This document shows positions 29,162-37,264 of a stretch of 64,000 nucleotides of DNA, one piece after another; positions within the stretch are counted from its first letter, which is position 1; each line of letters begins with the position of its first letter. The translations under genes were made by a program, and so were the position numbers. The DNA comes from Amycolatopsis sp. EV170708-02-1 (GTDB lineage: Bacteria > Actinomycetota > Actinomycetes > Mycobacteriales > Pseudonocardiaceae): assembly GCF_022479115.1 (NCBI RefSeq), contig NZ_CP092497.1, positions 8,494,001-8,558,000 of the forward strand. Reading direction: 5' to 3'. The notes beneath the pieces are model-generated. The model was given only the letters and a program-made list of their open reading frames with translations, did no database searches and was not told where the DNA came from.

Positions 29162-30279
29162 TGTCCTACGAGACCTCCAACGTTGAACGTCGTACTGTTG
29201 ACCTCACCGCCATCGTCACTTACCTGCGCTCGACAGGCTGGCGTGAATCAGGCACTTACAGTCGCGCGATCGTTTGGACGACCATCGTCGATGAATCCGA
29301 AGTCGAACTCCTTGTTCCCGCCACCTCGGAGTTACGGGACTACGCCGAGCGCGTCGCCGACATCGTCAGGACGCTGTCTTTTGTCGAAGGGCGACCGGAA
29401 CCTGAAGTTATTCGAGATCTCCACTCAACTCAGATTGACGTCTACCAGATCAGGACTGTCCCTGATGGAGTTAGCGGTACGATTCCGCTGAGTGAAGGCA
29501 TGCGTGCGGTCAGAGGGGTGCACGATATCCTCTTGGCCGCCGCGACGGCCGCCGCGTCTCCAGACCGTCCCAGTGTTCTGCCCAGTCAGAAGCCGCTGGC
29601 GGCGAAGGCAGTCATCGATCAGCTCCGCCTAGGACAAACCAGTGTCGGCAGCTATGTGCTGCGAGTGGAAAGTCCGCTTGCCGACGCGAACCTAAAACCT
29701 GCCGTGTCCGCGCGTGACGTGCTCCTTTTACTCCACCAAGCGGCTTCCGCGGCTCATGACGCGGCAGCAGAAACGCACGGGGAGAACTTCATCGAGTTCG
29801 AAGAACGGATCGGAGACGGGGTCTCGGCCAATCTCTGTGAAGCACTGGTGGACATCGGTGGACAGCGGCAGAGCATGTTCGAGCTTTCCTTTTCCTGGGC
29901 CCCAGCCTCGCCAGCTGGAGCGGATACCCCACTCGTCCGCTTCAACTCTCGCACAATCTCGACCCTTAAACGCGCGGCGAAGCACCTGCGGAGGCTGCCG
30001 GTCGCCGAGGCAGTCGTGGTAATCGGACGTGTCACTCATCTGGAACGCCCTCGTCCAACAGACAAGCTCGGCAAGGTTCAATTAACCGGCACAATCCAGG
30101 CCAAAGACCAGCGCCGGGAAGAAGACCGGATCGTCATGCGACTGAATCCACAACAATACTCCTTGGCTGTGGCTACCCATGGCGACGGACGCAGCGTCCG
30201 GGTCACCGGTGCGCTCCGACACACCGGACGCCAGTACGAAATCAGTCGAATCGACCAGTTCGAGGTCCTTGCCGACTAA
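29161..30279 (+). CDS. Unrecognised protein coupled to the DUF4365 gene
   Basis: I do not recognise a named family. The 372-residue protein has an N-terminal stretch (residues about 12-75: YLRSTGWRESG, SEVELLVPATSELRDYAERV, VEGRPEPEVIRDL) that resembles a motif I have seen in hypothetical actinobacterial proteins. The C-terminal 90 residues (VVVIGRVTHLERP, LTGTIQAKDQRREED, VRVTGALRHTG) look beta-rich and OB-like, perhaps nucleic-acid binding. There is no signal peptide or membrane segment. It overlaps the DUF4365 gene by one base and drmB (convergent) by 4 bp. It is probably the partner of the DUF4365 protein in a two-gene module. Confidence 0.6.
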   Translation: MSYETSNVERRTVDLTAIVTYLRSTGWRESGTYSRAIVWTTIVDESEVELLVPATSELRDYAERVADIVRTLSFVEGRPEPEVIRDLHSTQIDVYQIRTVPDGVSGTIPLSEGMRAVRGVHDILLAAATAAASPDRPSVLPSQKPLAAKAVIDQLRLGQTSVGSYVLRVESPLADANLKPAVSARDVLLLLHQAASAAHDAAAETHGENFIEFEERIGDGVSANLCEALVDIGGQRQSMFELSFSWAPASPAGADTPLVRFNSRTISTLKRAAKHLRRLPVAEAVVVIGRVTHLERPRPTDKLGKVQLTGTIQAKDQRREEDRIVMRLNPQQYSLAVATHGDGRSVRVTGALRHTGRQYEISRIDQFEVLAD

Positions 30280-32129
30280 TCGGAGAAGAATCCACATCCT
30301 GTGGTGCCAAGGGTATCGACCAGCAACGCTCGGTCCAGGTACTGGTTGCCTCGTTCACATGACGTTTCCGCAGCGAACAAACACGCATGGCAAGCGGCGC
30401 CATAGAGCCTCCCGTGCACCCGCGGGTCATGCTCCGAACAGAGCGGATCGGAACTGCAGAGTTCCGCCGCCTCGATCGCCTGATCGACAAGCTGTCCAAG
30501 CCTTTCGGTCTTACCCAAAGACACGAGCCCACCGAGCGTTCCTTCGCTGTCCGGCGCCGCCGTGTACAACAAGATCCCAGCCATAGGCGTCTGCCCATCC
30601 TCCGCGGCCGAGCGCGCGTAGATCCGCTCGCCGATTCCTGCCGCGCTGTACCCCGAGTCCAGGGCGAGCTCCCGGATGAGCGTGTGCGCGAACGTGTGCA
30701 GGAGGACATACCGCATCCCTGGCCAGCCCGCGGCGTCGACGTCTCGCTGACGACACCATGACCGATGTGCGGGCAGCAGCACGTTCCGCTCACGCTGACG
30801 CACCTCTGGCCGGGCTTCCCAGCGGGCGACACGCTCCTCATCGAACCGCAGAAAGAACCCCTCACCCCTGGTTTCCGCACAGGGAACCCAGGTTGGCTCT
30901 GACAGCGACAGTGGCGCTCGTCGCTGGTCCGGAGTGTCTTGCACCTCCCATTCCGGCGCGTCGATCCGGGTGAATCCGTAGAGCGCGGCCACCTCCCGCA
31001 ATCGCGGTACCAAGACCAACCTGTTCAACCACGAGTCGGTGTTCTCTGGGACCGGCTCTCGCACTGTGGTGAAGTCGGGCTGATTCGCCGCCCGGTCGCT
31101 GGTGAGAGCATCCCACTCCGGCTGGTAGAGGTCGACGTTGTCTCCACGTCGCTCATCGCGCGGTTTGTGCCGGGCACGCTCGACGACCGCGCGCCATACC
31201 TTGTCAATGCCGTAGCGTTCGAGGTCAGGCCAGCAGTTCTGATTCGGAATGATCTGCTTGGCCACCTCCTCAGGCAATTTGGCGAGAATCTCCAGTTCCT
31301 TCCAGAACTCCGCGACCACGTGCCTGAGCGGGTCACGATCCCTGGGTACGGTGAAGGCTCTCAGCTGAGTCGGGAACCAGCTGTTGGTAGCACCGAGGAC
31401 GAGAGTGCGAACTGGCTGCCCGCACTCGTCGAACTTGCCTGGAAGATGCGGGTGACGGCCTCGACAGCCCGGCAGACTGAATTCAGCCGCCTCACCGAAA
31501 GCCTCGGACATCGACCTGCGAGCGTTGCACTCGCAGGTGACGAACACGTTGGCGGCCTCGCCGGTACTACCGGATTCAGTCATCCTCAAGGAGTGCCCGG
31601 ACTCGGGCTGGACACCCCGATGTGAATAGAAGTGCCAAGGGAAGTCGTCGAGGTGACCGTTCTCGCACGCCAGTACGAAGCGAGCCGGCAGAGCGGCAGG
31701 GCGTTTCTTCCCAGTGCCCCAGCACTTATGCGCATATCGAACGTGATCGGGCCGCACCGGGTCCGGTTCCAAATCGAACAGGCCACTGGTGGCTTCACCC
31801 AGCCGATTGCAGCGGGAGCATCGAAGCCAGCCAGGGAACAGGCCCACTGGCACTCCGACCTTGGTCCACTGCCCGAACGGGTCAGACGTCTCCGGCAAAT
31901 ACGGCGGCAACCGCAAGGCGGTGACCTGCCGGCCCAGCTTCGCCCGTACCGCGGTCAGCAAGCGCTCTTCTTGCACAACGTGAGATCGCTCGAGGTTCCA
32001 GAAATCGAGACCCAGCATCACCACGGACAGATTGGGCAGGTCCGCCATCGCGCCGGCGCCGTAGGTGTGCAGCAGCTGATTCGGCCGCATCGCCCCGACT
32101 CGGTGCGCCTGGGGTTCCGCGGTGGTCAC
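30276..32129 (-). CDS. drmB: DISARM protein DrmB (DUF1998 domain)
   Basis: This 617-residue DUF1998 protein, a core DISARM component that pairs with the DrmA helicase, has clustered Cys pairs for zinc (RCSRC, CECNARRS; LCSEHD and ACHACLFAAETSC at the C-terminus). It also has the DUF1998 core MRYVLLHTFAHTLIRELALDSGYSAAGIGERIY (given here in part as HTFAHTLIREL). Length and motif order match the family. The GTG start overlaps the drmA stop by 4 bp. No drmC lies downstream; the next gene is convergent. Confidence 0.87.
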   Translation of the reverse strand: MTTAEPQAHRVGAMRPNQLLHTYGAGAMADLPNLSVVMLGLDFWNLERSHVVQEERLLTAVRAKLGRQVTALRLPPYLPETSDPFGQWTKVGVPVGLFPGWLRCSRCNRLGEATSGLFDLEPDPVRPDHVRYAHKCWGTGKKRPAALPARFVLACENGHLDDFPWHFYSHRGVQPESGHSLRMTESGSTGEAANVFVTCECNARRSMSEAFGEAAEFSLPGCRGRHPHLPGKFDECGQPVRTLVLGATNSWFPTQLRAFTVPRDRDPLRHVVAEFWKELEILAKLPEEVAKQIIPNQNCWPDLERYGIDKVWRAVVERARHKPRDERRGDNVDLYQPEWDALTSDRAANQPDFTTVREPVPENTDSWLNRLVLVPRLREVAALYGFTRIDAPEWEVQDTPDQRRAPLSLSEPTWVPCAETRGEGFFLRFDEERVARWEARPEVRQRERNVLLPAHRSWCRQRDVDAAGWPGMRYVLLHTFAHTLIRELALDSGYSAAGIGERIYARSAAEDGQTPMAGILLYTAAPDSEGTLGGLVSLGKTERLGQLVDQAIEAAELCSSDPLCSEHDPRVHGRLYGAACHACLFAAETSCERGNQYLDRALLVDTLGTTGCGFFSD

Positions 32130-35100
32130 GAATCGCTGCCTTCCGGTTCGGTTTCCGCCGCGGGTACCCGTGCGGCGAACGGTGGTGGAGTGTCCGCGCC
32201 CGCACCGCCAGGAGGTTGTAATAACAGTTGAACACCTGGCTCGACATCGCGCAGTGACCTGGGGCAGGTGGCGAGCCTCCAGCTCCCACCTGTCGGGGGT
32301 TGCAAGAGACCGACGATGTCGTCGGACCGGCCGGGCTGTTCATACGCCAATCGGCGCCCGGGGGTAAGACGCTCCCGGTTCCAGTAGGCCAGTCTTTCGT
32401 CCAACGCCTTTTCCACCCGGCGCTCGGCATCGTCATCGGTCGTGCTCCGAGATCGCTGACGGAGATATCGGGCGACGTACGCGGCGAGTTTGGACGTGCT
32501 GTCGAAGTCTTCCGCACGCCGGTTGCCGTTGTACGCGAGTTCGGACTCCCTGATCAGCGAAACCAGCACACCGGTCAAGCCGCGGTCCACCGCACGATCC
32601 GCGAACGGCGTCACCGATAGTGCTTCGACATGACGATAGACCGTCGCATGGAAGTGCTCGAAGCTCTCGTAGTGTGAAAGATCGCGGGGCCGGGCCCAGT
32701 TGTAGACGGTGAAGATGAGCCCAGGTGAACTGCGGCCGACCCGGCTGGTGGCCTGGATGTATTCGGCCGCCGATTTCGGTTGTCCGCAGACCACCATCAT
32801 GCCGAGCCTGGAGACGTCGACACCCACCGCGATCATGTTCGTGGCCAGCAGGACGTCGATCGGGGTGGGGGAACCCTTGTCCTTGCTTCGAGGGAACTCG
32901 ACCTCCAGCCGGTCGAGCAGTGGGCGGATTTCATCCGAGGACAGCCGGGAGGTGAGCTCCCGGATCCCGTCGTCGGATACGTATCTGGTGGCCAATCCAC
33001 GCTCAGCCGCACGCTTCAGCCTGCTGCGCACGTCATCTTCGGCGATCCGCCGCATGCCACCGAGGTCACGAAGGCTGTTGAAGTAGCCGACCAAGGTCAT
33101 GTACGGGTCGGTGATCTCGTTGCGACCGTATCGCTCATGCAGCTTCTGCGCCGCTCCGAGCACCGAGACATATACCCGGATCAAAGTCGACTTGATCCGG
33201 GTTCCTTGAGCGCAAATGCCGATGTAGCGACGGCCCGGTTGGCCGGACACAGCACGCTGCCTGGCGAAGAAGTTGTCATCAACAGTGAGACCCGGTGGCG
33301 GGAAGATCTCCGTTTTGCGATCGAACAGCGAACCTATTTGCCGGTCGGCACGTCGCACAGTCGCGGTCGAGGCGATCACCTTCGGCCTGACCTTGCGTCG
33401 AGTGTCCGGATTTTCCCAAGTCGCGAGCTCGTCGACGGCACATTCGTAGAGTCCGACCAGTGAGCCGAGTGGCCCGGAGATCAGGTGCAGCTCGTCCTGG
33501 ATGATCAGGTCAGGTGGGCGCAACGCCGCAATACCCACGATCTGCGAAGCCGGCGCCTCCGGCAGCGGCCCGTGCCGATCCTTTTCCTCCCAGCCGTCAT
33601 TGTGCCGAAGGTCCTCGGTCACGAGGCCATGTCGTTCACACCTTTGGCTGACCCTCCCGAACAGGGTCGTCGTCTCGCCCCGCCACGGCAGCTGGGCGAA
33701 CTTGTCCACTGTTCCGATCAGCAACGCCGGCGGGTGCCGATAGATCTCCTCGTCCACCACCAGAACCGGCAGCCCCCTGCGTTCCTCTCGGCCAGGTCCG
33801 TCATCAGCAGCAGCGAGTGTGCCGAAAGGACAGCTGAGACCAGGGCAGGTTACGAGGGTGCGTCGATAAACGTTGTTGACCTCGATGTCGCGGCCAGGCT
33901 CAATCCGGCTGCCACACCAAGGGCAGCTGGACAGCTGATGTGGAGAGCCTTGTGCCCTGGTCACCGAACCGCGGATGTTCCGACGTTGCTTCAGCCAGTC
34001 CTCGGCCTTTTTCGTGCTGTTCGGCGTGACTCTCGCGCCGACCCACATGCCGATCCGGAACGGAGTATGGCCCCACGTTTGTTCGTCTTCCCGACGGAGG
34101 ATTTCGGCCGCGCAGATCAGCGTCGTCGCGCGCTCGAACTGCTGAATGGTGAGCAGCCGAAGCGTGTATCTCATCAGCACGGCGACTCCGGCCATCGCGT
34201 TGAGCGTGCCGTACTGCGGCTGTAGCCGACGAACGGCAATGGTGAACGCGGTCAGCCCCAGGTAGGCTTCGGTCTTGCCACCACCTGTCGGGAACCACAG
34301 CAGATCCGCCACCGCGGTGTCCTCGGTCGACCGCTCCGGATGCGCAGGATCTGCCAGCGACGCCAGATTGAGCAGAATGAAGGCCAACTGGAACGGCCGC
34401 CATTCCTGCGTCGTATTTTGGTCCACGAGGGACACCGTCCGGTCGAAATCAGCGGCTTGGTCCTTGCGTCGCCTTGCAGCGACCTGGGTGTGCAACCGCT
34501 GGAGGTACATCGCACGGTTCGCGAAGCCGAACGCGCGGCGTGCGCGATCATCGGAGGCGAGGACGTCGATGCCGGCTTCGATGCGATCGGCCGCACGGCC
34601 AGCCGCGACCAAGCTTTCGCGAGCCTCTTCGAGGTAATCGCCCAAGTACTGGTCCGAGTCTCCGATCGCCGTCGCTTTGCGGTCAATCCAGGCGCGATAG
34701 CCAACGACCAACGGACGCAAGACGGCACCCAGTGATTCGGCTGACTGGCCGGCGAGCTCACTCAGTCGTTTCATCCCAAGTTCGACATCTCCGAGCTCAG
34801 GGAGATCGGGATCGGCTTCAACGGTCGGCACACCTGTGTGCGGAACCTCGTACTCGGGCGCAGTGCTGGTGCTGATCTTTGTCGCACGCATGGGGTCGCC
34901 GGGGGCGACGACGGCATGGACCGCTGTTCCGCTACCAAAGGCGAACTCGGGTGGAAGCGGTATGCCATGGCCAGGCGCCGACGCTCGGCCTGGTCCGCGG
35001 AGTCGATGTTTCTCGGCCGTTCATGCCGCGGCAGGAACACCGGTCGCGCATCCTCGCCGACAGCAGACAACTCAACCTGGAACAACCACGAAGGAACATG

Positions 35101-35682
35101 TCGCCGCCGCTCAGGCTGGCTCTGTTCATTTTCCAGGAACAGCGAAACCAGCCAATTTCCATCTTGCTTCCGAACTCGGCCGCGAACGACGACATCCGGT
35201 TGATCCGAACTCGGCGACATGCGGGGCAGCAGGCCCGGGGTCAGCGGTACGACGACCGAACCCCCCATTTGCTCTCGCCGCCAGACCTGCTTGCCCGCTG
35301 TCTCCTCGTGCTCGGACTTGCCACGCTCATACCGCCCCCATTTCGCGGTGACCAGCAGCTTCGTCGCCTTCCCATCGACATGGGCGGTGAAGCCCAGCGC
35401 GGATGGTGTGAGGCTGATGACGTTCGGCGCCGTCGGCTGAGGGTCCGGCTCCGCGGCGTCACCGGCGTCGACACGGGAAAAGTCGTCCTGTTGTTCGGGC
35501 TCGATCGCCACATCCTTCGGCGCCAGCCTGCCGAGGAGGTACCGGTCGATCGGGCTCTCGCCGCTGCCCAACTCTTCCTCCGGCCCGTCCAGCGGGCCTA
35601 ACAGGTCATTCAGCACCAGCTGTTGCAGCTCGTCACGGATCACCCTCGCCGAAGGGACACCGAGTACCGGCTGTTCAGTCAT
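32126..35682 (-). CDS. drmA: DISARM helicase DrmA, split by a frameshift near 34950
   Basis: The superfamily 2-type helicase is in two overlapping frames. The N-terminal part runs from ATG 35682 (MTEQPVLGVPSARV, with NDLLGPLDGPEEELG) and stays similar to the family up to MAYRFHP. The other part continues as EFAFGSGTAVHAVVAPGDP and runs to 32126. It contains the P-loop WFPTGGGKTEAYLGL (about residue 465 of the joined protein), IIQDELHLISG, a CPWCG/CPGLSC zinc pair and the motif NMIAVGVDVSRLG followed by QATSRVGR. Adding one C to the CCC at about 34949-34951 joins both into about 1185 residues, the usual DrmA length. A separate start at ATG 34891 is possible but would lose the N-terminal domain. 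It is the first gene of the drmAB unit. Confidence 0.82.
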
Positions 35683-35770
35683 ACGACCTACCGTAGCGAC
35701 GATCAGTGACATTCCAAGGGATGACTCCCGTAATACACTGTGTGAACGAGCCAGATACGCAGTGCATCGA

Positions 35771-35799
35771 CTACGATGAACGTAGGCTTTAACCCTACG
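35771..35799. promoter_or_regulatory. Three repeated half-sites upstream of abiEi (likely AbiEi operator)
   Basis: CTACG (35771-35775), CGTAGG (35781-35786) and CCTACG (35794-35799) form two overlapping inverted repeats, spaced 5 and 7 bp. They sit just upstream of the RBS of abiEi. AbiEi antitoxins of known systems repress their own promoter by binding inverted repeats, so this is a probable operator. Confidence 0.5.
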
Positions 35800-35811
35800 G
35801 AGGTCGTACTG

Positions 35812-36462
35812 ATGGCTAGGACTCGGGTCAGCCTTCCGTCTGAGCTGGCGCAGCGGTCCCAGCGGGTCTTCCGGCCACGTGACCTCTCCGATCTCTACGC
35901 ACACCCACGCGCCGAGATCGCGCGCTTGACCCGCTCCGGAGTCCTACATCGCGTCGCCGCCGGCTACTACGCGCTACCGCCATTGAATCGGCTTGGCGAT
36001 TCCCGCTGGGTCCCTGATCTCAACGCAGTGGCGTTGGGCGTCGGACAGGCCGACTACGGGGTCTCGTCGGCCGCCCTGATGGGGACCAGCGCCGCCTACA
36101 TCCACGGCGCTGTCTCGCGACGACTCGCGGTCGCAGTTCTCGCCATCCCCAAGCAACGTCCGCCAATGCCGACAGCGGACGCACGAATAGTCTTCGTGAA
36201 ACGCGACGTAACCAAGCTCGACGTCGAGCGAACAGAGACCGAACTTGGCACCGGCTGGGCGACCACCATCGAGCAGACAGCCCTTGACCTGGCCACGCGC
36301 CCCACACTCGGCGGCATCGACGAGCCGAACGCATATGAAGCAATCCGCGCCTTGATGCTGCGTGCCGACTGGCCGCTTCTCGAGGACCTGGCCACGACGC
36401 AGCACCGCCCAAGAGCACTCGCCACGATCGTCGCGTTGACAGGGAGAAAGTCAGATGCTTGA
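35812..36462 (+). CDS. abiEi: Type IV toxin-antitoxin system antitoxin, AbiEi family
   Basis: This 216-residue antitoxin has an N-terminal winged helix (FRPRDLSDLYAHPRAEIARLTRSG, then VLHRVAAGYYALP) and a C-terminal AbiEi domain containing SSAALMGTSAAYIHGA and TTIEQTALDLATRP. In known systems it counteracts AbiEii and represses its promoter. The ATG at 35812 has GGAGG eight bases upstream; an ATG at 35776 is upstream of the operator repeats. It overlaps abiEii by 8 bp. It lies divergent to drmA, within the defence island. Confidence 0.88.
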   Translation: MARTRVSLPSELAQRSQRVFRPRDLSDLYAHPRAEIARLTRSGVLHRVAAGYYALPPLNRLGDSRWVPDLNAVALGVGQADYGVSSAALMGTSAAYIHGAVSRRLAVAVLAIPKQRPPMPTADARIVFVKRDVTKLDVERTETELGTGWATTIEQTALDLATRPTLGGIDEPNAYEAIRALMLRADWPLLEDLATTQHRPRALATIVALTGRKSDA

Positions 36463-37264
36463 CCCTGCTGAACTCATCGCTACAGCGGGCGCTTTCGGCG
36501 TCGCCGAGAGCCAAGTCAAGAGAGATCACCTGATCAGTCACGCGCTGGTGGCCCTGACCCAGCTCGATCAGCCGATCGTGTTCTTCGGTGGAACCGCACT
36601 TGCCCGCACCTGGTTCCCCAACCCGTCGACCGGTGGTCGATTGTCCGAAGACATCGACCTGTATACCGCCGAGCGCAAGAAAGTGGCCGACGCTCTACAA
36701 GAGCTCCCACGGCTGCTGCGCCGGGAGTTCCCAGGCGCACGCTGGGACCCATCACCCGCCGACGTACGGGCGATCGATCCTGCTCGTTTGGTCACCCGTG
36801 ACGGCCTCCAGGTGCGGATCCAGCTGCTGAACACCGCCGAACATCGAGAACTCGCGCAATGGCCGGTAGAAGTCAAGGCGCTTCAGATGCGCTACACCGA
36901 CATTGCCCCAGTGTCACTACCCGTACCGACGCTGACATCGTTCGCCGCGATGAAGACCGTCGCCTGGCTTGATCGCGCGGCCGCACGGGACCTCTACGAC
37001 CTCGCGGCATTGGCCCGTATCGGAGCCCTCACCTCAGCGGCGGCGGACCTTGTTCACCAGGTGACCGGCTGGAGAGTCGCACGCCACGGGTTCACTCGCC
37101 TTCCCGCGTTCGACTGGGCAGTCCAGCTTGGCCACCAGACTGGAACGCTGCCACCGGCCCAGAGCTGCCTCGACCTGGTGCGAACCAGCTACGGGGCCGC
37201 TCTGGGCTGGGCTGAAGCGAACCGGAATGAGATCGGTCAGTCGGTCCAGCGAGACCGTTGGTAA
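36455..37264 (+). CDS. abiEii: Type IV toxin-antitoxin system toxin, AbiEii family nucleotidyltransferase
   Basis: This 269-residue protein has the nucleotidyltransferase core FFGGTALARTWF followed by LSEDIDLYT, giving the G-G-T and D-I-D-L motifs. KRDHLISHALVAL comes before it and RAAARDLYDLAAL after, all as in AbiEii/AbiGii toxins. AbiEii-type enzymes block growth by modifying tRNA or other targets. The catalytic residues appear intact. It overlaps abiEi by 8 bp and the convergent DUF262 gene by 28 bp. Confidence 0.88.
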   Translation: MLDPAELIATAGAFGVAESQVKRDHLISHALVALTQLDQPIVFFGGTALARTWFPNPSTGGRLSEDIDLYTAERKKVADALQELPRLLRREFPGARWDPSPADVRAIDPARLVTRDGLQVRIQLLNTAEHRELAQWPVEVKALQMRYTDIAPVSLPVPTLTSFAAMKTVAWLDRAAARDLYDLAALARIGALTSAAADLVHQVTGWRVARHGFTRLPAFDWAVQLGHQTGTLPPAQSCLDLVRTSYGAALGWAEANRNEIGQSVQRDRW

